Assembly: GCA_033725935.1 (NCBI GenBank)
Contig: MU867095.1
Span: forward strand, 348,255-412,254
Length of the DNA: 64,000 nucleotides
Reading direction: 5' to 3'
From: Cladorrhinum sp. PSN259
Taxonomy: Eukaryota > Ascomycota > Sordariomycetes > Sordariales > Podosporaceae
A program made the position numbers and the translations under genes. Positions within the stretch are counted from its first letter, which is position 1. The number at the start of each line of letters is the position of its first letter. The notes below the pieces were generated by a model. The model made no database searches. It saw only the letters and a list, made by a program, of their open reading frames with translations, and had not been told where the DNA came from. Positions 43,935-53,503 of this stretch are shown in pieces.

Positions 43935-44674
43935 TATAGAGTAGAGATCACACAGTGGGATGACTTCCCAGAATAATGATCGGTGAACAGAAGACGGCGC
44001 TGGAGGGTGTCAGTGAATGCATTGCGAATGGGAGGTTGAAATTGCGTGACGCACTGCTGAGAGGAAACCTCCTGAAAGATACTGATGGCTGGGGACTGTG
44101 AGAACCGGTTGCAGACCTGAGGATTTGGGCGCTCCTCTCGCCGGGAAGGGCACCGACAGCCATTGCTGATGTTGGTTCCGGAGTAAGGGACTGGCTTTTT
44201 AGGAGTGGCTTTGCCGATGGTATGAGGGGAAGAAATTGAGAGAATGGAGAAAGGGATGGAAGACTTGAAGTTGCACGCTATGATATAGAAAAGGAAGATG
44301 GTCTGCTCGGAGTAAAATGCATCGGCGATCACGGCCGAGATGTGGAAAGCTGTCGCAGGCCACCCGTGCGTGATATAAGCGATCAAAGATAAGGTCACCG
44401 TGGCTGGTCTAAATTTCCCGTTACTGACAAGGGAGGAAAGTGTCCGTCGGTCAGAAAACAAGAGAAAGGAAACGACATATTAAACTTGCTCATCATCCAT
44501 TCACCGCCGCAATCACGGACCGAAACTCATGCGTCACTGCAGTACGACCAGGGCACGAAAGACTGCACCATTCTGTCGTTGCATGGAAGGTGAGACCACG
44601 GCATTTGACGGGGCAGTGCGATGTGGCTACCTGAGACGGCTGACTTGTCCCGGAAATTGATGAGAGGTCTGAGA

Positions 44675-44685
44675 ACCTTGATGGT
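44675..44685 (+). promoter_or_regulatory. zinc-response-like element
   Basis: Reads ACCTTGATGGT, one mismatch from the yeast Zap1 consensus ACCTTNAAGGT. The reverse strand contains TCAAGGT, the core recognised by fungal Zap1/ZafA orthologues. A weaker copy ACCTTGATGGC lies at 44869-44879. Function is inferred. Confidence 0.35.
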
Positions 44686-44695
44686 CTCCATAATA

Positions 44696-44717
44696 GTTAT
44701 CAAGATGATCTGATAAC
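44696..44717. promoter_or_regulatory. inverted GATA pair with SreA-type iron site
   Basis: GTTATC and GATAAC face each other across 10 bases, and 44708-44716 reads ATCTGATAA, a full match to ATCWGATAA, the extended site bound by the iron-sensing GATA repressors of the SreA/SRE/Urbs1 family. Position between two candidate metallophore genes favours function; binding is not shown. Confidence 0.5.
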
Positions 44718-45432
44718 AAATTTGGCCCACCAATAATCCCTGCTCGCTGCCCTCTTGGCCCCCTTTGCGCGTTAGTATACGTACTTCCTTGCGGCACTTG
44801 CGATTTCGGATCATTCTGGAACGCGTGGGCCCTTAAAACGTCCCTGAGAACCCTGCTGGTCAGGAAGAACCTTGATGGCCAACCATTTAACACCGATGAG
44901 CGGTCAACGGGTCCTGTGTTGCAGGCGACATCATCGCGCCTTCCCAAATTGACAGATTGGAGGGCTCCAGTCACTCGTAAAACCCTCAAACTGCGACGAC
45001 AATGGAGTCCCAAGTGGCAGCAAACACGCAACATGCGTAGGATTTGATCTGCATGAAAAAAAGGGAGCAGATAGCCGCATTAAATATAGGAAAACATTAA
45101 TGGCCATTTTCCGTTTAGCTTTGTCAATTTCCGGTTCGGTCCGTCAATTGCCGCTCTGTTTCACCGAATGGATCAGAGAGAGAAAAAAATTAAAAAATTT
45201 CATTGTCTTACCGAGCCATTCCCTTGATGGCCACCTGAAGTCACCATCGTTGTCACGGCACAACACAGAAGGTTCATTTGCAGCAGATTTGTGATTACCG
45301 ACCCTCTTAATGGTGGGTGAGATTTGATTAGTTTCCGGGAGCGTACATATATCAAGAGAGGAATGCCTCCTGCTCCCTCCATTTGGCCGTCTCCCATCTT
45401 CAGAAAAACTCACGCTATAGTTTGCCGTCGCC

Positions 45433-46561
45433 ATGTCAATACTCCTTCCGACCTGGCTACGCTTTGGTGGTGGCAGCACCAGCACCATTACCTGCAAAGC
45501 CAAGACCGCTTCCCCTTCCTCCTCACAAAGCTCAATCACCATTGTTGAGAAAGACGACATCATCAGCAGCGAGCTCGCCGACGCCAGAGACGAGAAAGTG
45601 CGATTCATCGTCCAGACTATTGTTGATACGCACTCCAAATTACTTCAGCTCCCACATCTCCGCCCGGACGATGCCATCAACCAACTCTTGGGGAAGCTGG
45701 TATCAATCTGCAGCGAGATACACGATCAAGACATCGTCACTCAGGTACGCACGATCCTTGGAACAATACGGGAGCACACAGACGCAGGGATGACCTGACT
45801 GACGGTACACAAAAAAGGTGTTGAACAATACCAGCGTTCAGGCCGTACTACCATCTCTCCGCCACATCTGCGCCGAGTCTGAGTCATGTCTCGAGCTACA
45901 CTGGGCAGAGCATATCCTGCAGGGACAATCCCAAGAAGAAGTTTTTGATCGTCTCAAAGCTTTTCCTTACTACGACAACTACGAGGACCTCACCCGCCTC
46001 GAGTTGTGCTCAATTCTGTCTGCAACACACGCCGCACCAAGGAGGATTGCCTTCATCGGGTCGGGTCCTCTACCACTCACTTCACTATGCCTTCTTCGTT
46101 CTTTGAAGAATGACACGCTGGTCAAGAGCATGACAAAGCTTCATGATCTAAAAGATCAACCAGAGCAACCGCCAATTGTTCTCAACGTTGACTATGATGA
46201 GGTAGCTATATCAGCGTCGCTGAAGCTCAGTTTGGCTCTCGGGGAAGCCGGTAAAGGCATGGAGTTCATATGTGCAGAGGCAAGTTCGGCCTCAAAAGAC
46301 TTGACGGAATTTGATGTGGTTTACATGGCTGCGCTGGTTGGAATATCTCAAGCAGAAAAGGAAAATATTATGCTTGAAGTGGTAAGCCGCATGCGCAAGG
46401 GGGCATTGCTTGTTGTCCGCAGCAGTTGGGGGCTGAGGACCTGCTTGTACCCAGAAGTTGACCTGGCGACGGAGAGCCTACTCAAAAGACTCGAGTTGTG
46501 TGTTGTGGTACATCCGTACGGTCAAGTGGTCAACTCAGTTATTGTAGCCAGGGTTAGGTAG
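45433..46561 (+). CDS. nas: nicotianamine synthase
   Basis: Two exons, 45433-45744 and 45818-46561 (donor GTACGC after CAG, acceptor AAAAG, 73-base intron), giving 351 residues. The family signature is complete: RRIAFIGSGPLPLTS at about 179-193, the SAM-binding motif typical of NAS, then VLNVDYDEVAISAS, a region FDVVYMAALVGISQAEKENI, MRKGALLVVRSSWGLRTCLY and the C-terminal VVVHPYGQVVNSVIVAR. NAS joins three aminocarboxypropyl groups from S-adenosylmethionine to make nicotianamine, a chelator of Zn, Fe, Ni and Cu; plants use it for metal transport and Neurospora has a characterised enzyme. Here it is divergent from an ATP-grasp ligase, and the shared promoter has iron- and zinc-type sites. Start chosen at the first ATG of the exon. 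Confidence 0.92.
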
Positions 46562-47567
46562 TAGGGTGGTATCAGCTCTTGCAATAGACCATATTTATCC
46601 GTTATGTCACAGAGCTTAAAAGTTCCCGCGCGGGCAACAACCTACATTTACGGTGGCTACTTGTGCTTCGTCGGTGATACGTAAAAGTGTAGAGTGAGAA
46701 GCCCGATAGTGAGCCACACTATTCGAGTGGCGTGAGAAGCCGCTTGAATTTTAGTAATCCGTACATACTCCGAAGCAAAGCGCAAAAGAACTCAATGAAG
46801 AGCAGCGACTCTACCCAAGTAATGACATTTTACTTGACGGGTCGTAATTGATTGAACGAGCAGATACGATCGGAGAAGCCAGTATAATATCGAACCTCAG
46901 AATTTCAAAATTCCGTGCCTGCTGGCTGGCATTCCAAAGTTAGACACCCTTAGGAATTCCAGTGTCGGATTTCAAGGTCCCTCCTATCAGACACGGCAGA
47001 GAGGCACGCAAGTCTATGTTGACAGGATGCCAGTACTGTTGAAAAAAAGCACACGTCTGCAAGTTGGTACTTGGACGCATCGTACCGAACCACAAAGGTC
47101 ACGCACGACAAACGTCCTAAAACTTGAAGGAAAGCAAAGTCGAACAAAGTAGAGTAGAATATAGGTCCTGTCAGAGAACTAGAGTTTTTTGTAGGCTGCA
47201 TACCTAGTACATTCATCTACCACAATTACTACAAGAGCCCTGAACAATTGCATGTATGTGGTCATGGTATAGACGTCTGAATCAAGCCAGGGCATACGCA
47301 GTAGGAACACGGGCGGGAAGGGACTCGGCCCGTAACCGTGTCCGAAACACTTGATATTCTGAATTTCAATGACGGGAACTTTGAAAATGTGATGATTCAC
47401 ATTCCACTAGTCCAAATATATATTATTCCAGTCGATGCCGTGCAGCTCCATTTCGGGTCCGAATGGAGTCTCGTCAGCTTCTTCACGTTGAACCCGCGAC
47501 CACCAGCATCTAAAATCACAAGTCAACTTCAAGTTTTAAGCTCTTTGAGCCCTCGAGAACTGAAAAA
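46562..47567. other. intergenic region
   Basis: About 1 kb between nicotianamine synthase and a secreted-protein gene transcribed in the same direction. No gene or clear motif seen; the last 60 bases look like a short leader. Confidence 0.55.
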
Positions 47568-48227
47568 ATGATCTTGAAGCCAAGCACCGCCTTCCTCACC
47601 CTCCTGGCTCTTGCCTTTGCCGCCCCGGGGGAATCTGCTGAGGCCGCTGAAGCTGCCGATGCTGTTGAGGCTAGTAAATCTGGCGAGTCTGGTGAATCCC
47701 AAACTCCCGAGTATTTCCCAGTTCGCGAAATTCTGCCCGACACTGTGATCGCCCACAGTCGTCCCGACGGCGCATGGCTCAACACATGCCTCAATACCAC
47801 CTCCAACGAGCCTCTCTACATTTACAGCCGAGGCACCGGCTCCTCACTGTACGGCCAAACACTGCTTTATAAATTCACCTTCCTAGAGGACACGCGCAAC
47901 AGACGGTGCTGGCTTGAACTCAGCACCCAGTACCCTGTGTGGAACACATCCCCCGTCGTTCAGGTCGATGTCTTCACCACAAGAACTCTCGCCGTATGCA
48001 ACGCCGGTAGCACAGCAAACAACCGCGGCGTCAGCATCGGGCGGTTGGAAGTCCCCACTTACGGTATTTCGAGCTGGACAACAAGGAATACCAACTGGTT
48101 GACGCGGAAGACGCCCTGCCCCGCCCCTGGAACCGTCCAGGGATTCGAGTTTGTTTCTGTTGGCACCAACGCTGGAGTCGCGTTTCCACAGAGAGCTGGG
48201 GCTGGTGTCAGAATCTTGTACGAGTGA
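47568..48227 (+). CDS. secreted protein, But2 C-terminal-like
   Basis: Single exon, 219 residues. It starts MILKPSTAFLTLLALAFAAP, a signal peptide, then a low-complexity Ala/Glu segment (ESAEAAEAADAVEAS) with the look of a propeptide. The mature domain has few cysteines (CLNTT, RRCWLEL, AVCNAG, KTPCPAP) and a pattern of strands ending FEFVSVGTNAGVAFPQRAG, which resembles the But2 C-terminal domain common in fungal secreted proteins. That assignment rests on pattern memory and is tentative. No catalytic motif is seen. Two N-glycosylation sites (NTT, NTS) are present. Confidence 0.65.
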   Translation: MILKPSTAFLTLLALAFAAPGESAEAAEAADAVEASKSGESGESQTPEYFPVREILPDTVIAHSRPDGAWLNTCLNTTSNEPLYIYSRGTGSSLYGQTLLYKFTFLEDTRNRRCWLELSTQYPVWNTSPVVQVDVFTTRTLAVCNAGSTANNRGVSIGRLEVPTYGISSWTTRNTNWLTRKTPCPAPGTVQGFEFVSVGTNAGVAFPQRAGAGVRILYE

Positions 48228-49788
48228 AGGAGATGTAGTGAATTAAGGGGAAGTGTACTGTACACTTAACATGATGTTTGTCATTCTTCTCTGCTGCGAT
48301 GGTAATTCGCAGGTGGCTTATAGCTTGGGGGGACCTCAACTTGGCTCATTTTGGAAGCAGTTTGAACTTTATAAGTTATACCAGATGTTTGTACTGCGGT
48401 TTCGCAATATCATTAAAAAGAAGATGACTTTCTGTTGGTAGCACATGGAGAGGAACACCTGCAGATGGAGGAGCATCAATCCATAGGAAAAATTCAAAGG
48501 AATCGCCGAGAAATCTCCCGTCCAATCGCAATCCTATGAAATCAATAGCAGAAAACTAAAAAAAAATAAATACCACTTACCCGAGATGTATGTACACCAC
48601 TTGAGAGAAGAACATGCCTGAGGATCCAGGTATATATGGAACCTCCAGCGCCCTTCCAAACGCCTTGCACATCCGACCAAGGCACACTTTTCGGGGAAGG
48701 CTCTCGACAAAACCACAGCCACCAAACAACGAGTGCCACCGCATCTTGGACCAGCAATCTGCACTGTCGTGCTCACCTACCTGCCTGCCGTGCCAAATAC
48801 AAAGACTCGCGATGGTATTACTCAGCCTGCGGTCTTTCTGGATGCACTGTTGCAGTCACACTGAGTCGCATGATCTTCAGCCACCTCGGATTATCGATTT
48901 TTCTCAGCAAGCCATTTGCCCACCACTCAAGTGGGATGTATCGGATGCGATATGGTGGACGAACCACGTCCAAGTGATCGGCGAGCCGTACTTGCATTAA
49001 CTTGCATCTTCAACGCACTAAACATGCCGGTGTGCGCCACATCGCTTTTCTTCCCCATTCGGATACATGTAGACAGCAGCTCCTCGGCATCTCTGGGATC
49101 CTCCCGCTGGGCTTACTGTGTGCCCTACACCCTCAGGACCAATCATGGGAAGTTCTGCTGATGATCTCAGCGGCCTTCTCTTGCACCACGACACTTTATT
49201 TCTCGCTCGGATGGCCTTGCTGTGCTCGACAATGCTCGGATTCGAGCTTGATCGTGGCGCTGCTAGCAACATGTTGCAGCTCAAAACACACACCCTTGTA
49301 CTCCCAACAGTCTGTACCATTGACGCAGCACTTGGCCCGGCTTACCGGTCCTCTCCCCCCCCCATCATCGGTCCTCAGTGATGACGATAACCGCAGCGAT
49401 GCTTCGCTTATCCCCGCCCGAGCCTCGATGAGCCATGTTAGTCTTATGTGGGGGAGTTCTGGCTGGGTTAGTACCGGGAAGCAGGCGATTGGGCGGCCAG
49501 GACTGAAAGGAGGGGATCTGAGCAATGGTTCAACGAAGTAGGTATGTAAGCTGCGGATCGTGTATTTTCTCTTTTGGTAACTCTGCTCCCACTGCACCCC
49601 GCTCTCTCTTCTTCTTTTTCTCTCCCTTTCTCCCAGTCTCTTGGAAACCCAAGTTTAACTGACCTGAATTCGGTTTTTGTTCCTGGTGGTGCTCAAATTC
49701 CTGTGTGGGCTACCCACCCATTTCTCCCAAGTCACACTACTTCTGGTATTCCTCTTGCAGATTCACTCCGCGCCGTGTTGCTGCCAGG
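48228..49788. other. intergenic region and leader
   Basis: About 1.56 kb. Plus-strand frames at 48614-49000, 49002-49541 and 49118-49381 overlap and show no domain or signal peptide. 49590-49650 is pyrimidine-rich, probably the start of the next gene's leader. Confidence 0.5.
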
Positions 49789-51393
49789 ATGGCCAAGACC
49801 ACGATTGAGCAACGTCGGTTGCTTCATTGGGCCACCATATTGTTGTTGCCTACGCTATCGAGATGCGGATCCATGGCAGCTTGGTGGACCGACATTGGGC
49901 CGTCGTTCGTCTTGCAGAATGCCTCAACAGGACTCCTCACCCATAGTCTATGTCACAGCAATAACACCCCGCTCTATCCAGTTGACCCGCCAGTTTCCTT
50001 CAAGACGACATATGCTCCCAAAAATGGGACCTCCCTGGCAGCTACCGGCTGGTACGACTTGACGACGACCTGGGCGTCTCTATTTTATCAGAATAACAAC
50101 GACGACATTGTCAATGCCATCTACAAGTGTAACTTTGCGACAGGCACCTATGAGGAGATACAGAGCGATGTGATCTCGGACCGTTCTGGTACACCGCCAC
50201 CAAATGCGCAAACCGGCCTGTCAGTCGCCCTGCTTGGCCAGCAGGAGGGCTACCGCGTCTTCTACCACGACAGAGCGAGAGCATTGCACACTTTGAAGTT
50301 CACACAGGTTGAGAACTGGTCATATGGAAACCCCATATCGACCAGTACCAACAGGTCGGGTCTTGCACTTGGCTCCATGTTCTCTGGTGTTCGCAATGTC
50401 ACCGTGGTGACCCCGAGGGATGTTGCCAACATCGAGACCATCCGCCTCAATATCGACAACGCCTGGCACATCTGTAAGCTCACAAATAACCATGCACTAT
50501 CTGAACACGATGAACTGACTTACCACCCAGCCACTTTCCCGACCCCCTTGAGAGGTTCTAACATTACAAATGTCTCCAACCTGACATCATTGCCATTCGA
50601 TACCTCAAGTCCGCCACCATTTTCACTAAACGCGTGGGATGGCAATCCCAAGGCAATTGGTATTGCAATCGATACCGTCCTGACACGACACGTCTTCTAT
50701 ATCGGTACCGATCGTGCGCCTCACTCGTATGCTGCCTTTGTGACCGGCCTGACCGAAAGCGGCTTCCGTGCTCAGCCTGACCAAACCACAGAGTACTGGC
50801 CCCTCGCGGATGAACCAAACGCCGACTTCGCCATCGCTAGCCACCTGGGAACGAGCACGATTCGTCTTTACTACCTCAGCGGCGGTCAGCTAATCGAGGC
50901 CAAATACCGGAATGGAAACTGGGATCCCGCAAGCCGTCTGGGAATCGCCAATACCACGGTGTTTAGCAATACAACAGGCCCCAACACCGAGCACAACGGT
51001 CTCTCCACTGGTGCTAAGGCGGGCATCGGCGTTGGTGCGGCAGTGGGAGCCCTCCTTCTGCTTGCTGGGGGAGCTGCAATCTGGATTTTACGAAAGAAAA
51101 AGAAGCCGACCGCATCAGATCCGGAAGCCCCGGGGGTAGAAGCTGGAGGAGCTGGGAGTGATACGGTTGAGCATCCTGCGGCACACACCACTCAAGATGC
51201 CAGTTCTATCAAAGCCGAAGTTGCACGTACAGGAAGCGGGCTTAGCACCGAAAAATGGGACACCGATGCCAAAGAGATGGCTCTGACGCCGCCCCCTAGG
51301 GAGCTTGAGAGCCCCAATTTGGCGTCAGAGCTACCTCTAGGGACTGGTAGGAATGAGTTACCAACCCAGCATCATGTTACGGAGCTTCCCTGA
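49789..51393 (+). CDS. single-pass membrane protein with lectin-like ectodomain
   Basis: Single exon. I start at the ATG at 49789 (MAKTTIEQRRLLHWATILLL), giving 534 residues; the frame is open 28 codons further but begins with GTG. The N-terminus looks like a signal peptide or signal anchor. The ectodomain (about 30-405) has repeated blade-like segments with Trp and Tyr, such as GYRVFYHDRARALHTLKFT, KAIGIAIDTVLTRHVFYIGTD and STIRLYYLSGGQLIEAKYRN, then GNWDPAS, reminiscent of fungal fucose-lectin-type propellers. At least six NxS/T sites are seen. A Gly/Ala/Leu membrane span (about 411-434, GIGVGAAVGALLLLAGGAA) is followed by RKKKK and a 95-residue acidic, Pro-rich cytosolic tail. This is a type I surface protein; ligand unknown. 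Confidence 0.75.
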   Translation: MAKTTIEQRRLLHWATILLLPTLSRCGSMAAWWTDIGPSFVLQNASTGLLTHSLCHSNNTPLYPVDPPVSFKTTYAPKNGTSLAATGWYDLTTTWASLFYQNNNDDIVNAIYKCNFATGTYEEIQSDVISDRSGTPPPNAQTGLSVALLGQQEGYRVFYHDRARALHTLKFTQVENWSYGNPISTSTNRSGLALGSMFSGVRNVTVVTPRDVANIETIRLNIDNAWHICKLTNNHALSEHDELTYHPATFPTPLRGSNITNVSNLTSLPFDTSSPPPFSLNAWDGNPKAIGIAIDTVLTRHVFYIGTDRAPHSYAAFVTGLTESGFRAQPDQTTEYWPLADEPNADFAIASHLGTSTIRLYYLSGGQLIEAKYRNGNWDPASRLGIANTTVFSNTTGPNTEHNGLSTGAKAGIGVGAAVGALLLLAGGAAIWILRKKKKPTASDPEAPGVEAGGAGSDTVEHPAAHTTQDASSIKAEVARTGSGLSTEKWDTDAKEMALTPPPRELESPNLASELPLGTGRNELPTQHHVTELP

Positions 51394-53503
51394 TTTTCGC
51401 CAAGGGTGAGGAGCTCCGAGTTGAATTTAGGAGGGTCTTTGGCCATTGTCGTCCCAACCGCTTCCTATGCTTTGTTGGTTGATTGATGTATTATGAGGTG
51501 CGGAAGAGCGGAATCTAATGCACTGATTTCTTCGTTGGAGCCTACTTCTCTCTATCGCAGCCATTCATTTTTGAATATTGACAGTTTGGTATAGGAGAAA
51601 TTGTTATCAACTTTGTATTTTCGATTTCACATTCAATGTTTACATACTTGATTTGACGCCCCCAGTGGCCCCCAACTTGGTCAAGTGACAAAACCTCCAA
51701 GAGCCGAAACGCCTTCCTACACTCGGGTATAGTTGCATGAGAGACCTAGCCAATCAAATGCTGTCAAAGTCACTGTGGCGGTGATTTGAGCACATAGCCA
51801 GTTCTAGATTCATGTTTGCTTAGGTTGTAGCCTTGAGCCGCAGTACCACCTATGTAGTGCATTACAGACGATCGATACCTAACGTTTTCGGTTAAAGCTT
51901 CCCGCACACCTTCAAGCGATTCGAACTCTGGAATTTAAAAGGTCTTTTAGGTTTCTAGGGATTTGGAGGACCTCGGTTATCCTAGCATCGGATCTTATGC
52001 GCCGACACTGTCTCCTCTCTGTTGCGCTACTCTCAGCCATGGCAGCACAGGGCTTAGTTCTTCGGGCTGGTACACGCAGCTCCAGGTATGTGGACGAAGA
52101 TGACCAACAAACCTTGAAGCCACGATTACCGGAAGATGTATCGAGCTGCTATATAGCAGTAGACTATGACGGACGTTTAGGAAAGTCAGGAAAGAAATCC
52201 GAACGGATCGGGATTCTTGACACACTCGCAACTGTTGTGTCTCTCCTCTGCCTTCCAGCCAGGCCGCGATCACGGTCATTCACCCTGGTCTACCATATGC
52301 CGTACAGCTAGGTACCAGTCGACAAATCGTCGCAGTGGGCTTCCTTCTCGGGATAGTCAATCAGTGTCTACACCGAGTCGATCCGTTTTCAATGATTTTT
52401 GTTGAGAGTATAGTACGGTCGATCAACGCTTCAAAACACCTTGTTGGTATCTGGAAGCGTTGGAGAGGAGCGCATGCCGTGGAATGAGTCCTGGATGCTC
52501 ATAGGATCAATGAATTACCATCGCGACATGTCGGACTGGGAAGGGAACCAGACAGAGACGAATCGAATTTTCCTCCAAAAACGAGCGACGCGATTCGATA
52601 TCAAGAGATACAACTGCACTGGGACCCGGAAGATCACCCGAAGCTCAATTGGGCTCACGTCGGGCAAATGCGACGAAAAACCTCTCGACAGCTGCCACCA
52701 ATACTATGACGACGCTCATCATCACACACGCGCATTTCCGCACGCCGATCTCTCGTCAATTTGGTCTTGCATCTCTTTTGGCTGGCGTCGCCAGAGACAG
52801 CTTGGATGTCTGGTGCTCGAGGGAGCAGGCTTCAGCTTCAGCGGTGAGTTGACTCGATCAGTCGGCATTGGCATCGCTGTGTCGGATGCACCCGGATTGG
52901 AGGCGAGACTCGGCGATATCGACTGTTCAGTTGCTGCAAGGTACTTTGTTGGAGGCGAATCAAAATGCGGGGGCTATTCAGCGTGGACAAACGTATGGCT
53001 GATGGGAGGGAGAAGCGGCGGGTGGCTCTCAATATCACTGTCACATTTCTTTTGAATCGACGCCTCTCATCTCCACAAGGGGAGAGTGTGTCACTGGAAC
53101 GGGATGTTCCACGGAGATTCAGGTAGCTCGGCTGCGGCGTTAGTCAAGCGGCTGAGGTCCCATCAGGGCCAGATGCCGAGCTGTTGCAGCGGATCTCCAG
53201 CTGAATTCCCCAGCCGGTGGGGCCACAATCCCTGAAGACCTGACAGCGCGTCAATACCATTCCCAAAGGAGTCAAGCAGTCAATAGTCGCCGCAAAAAAC
53301 CAATGCTCGTGTTGGCAGTCACCTGTTGCGCCACAATGGCCCAGGCCCTTCACATCATGGATTTCTGCCCGAGCGTCCATCAGGAGAGCCGACGAGCTGG
53401 TAAGCTACCACGTACTATATATGCTTCGGGACCTGTTCCCAATCCCTGAGACCCCCAAGTCTTGGACAGCCTCCATCGCAACATCTGGCTGCAATATTGC
53501 AAC
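51394..53503. other. intergenic region
   Basis: About 2.1 kb. A 104-codon frame at 51997-52311 begins with a hydrophobic stretch but has no other support, and a 204-codon frame at 52441-53055 has no recognisable feature. I do not call a gene here. Confidence 0.5.

Larger units (their letters stand above)
43935..45432. promoter_or_regulatory. shared divergent promoter, ATP-grasp / nicotianamine synthase
   Basis: About 1.5 kb. It contains an inverted GATA pair (44696-44717), two zinc-element-like sites (44675-44685 and 44869-44879) and must also contain the missing 5' exon(s) of the ATP-grasp gene. The minus-strand frame at 43948-44163 (ATG at 44163, MAVGALPGERSAQILRS) is one candidate first exon but no convincing donor connects it. 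Confidence 0.55.

Noticed and set aside
43948..44461. Minus-strand frames as first exon of the ATP-grasp gene
   Set aside because: Attractive by position, but the only junction at 43.95 kb would need an intron of about 33 bases, too short for fungal splicing; no better donor could be chosen.
51997..52311. 104-codon frame with a hydrophobic N-terminus
   Set aside because: The N-terminus resembles a signal peptide but the remainder has no cysteines or pattern suggesting a secreted protein and no second evidence line.
52441..53055. 204-codon plus-strand frame
   Set aside because: Starts with a non-ATG codon and shows no recognisable motif; composition looks non-coding.
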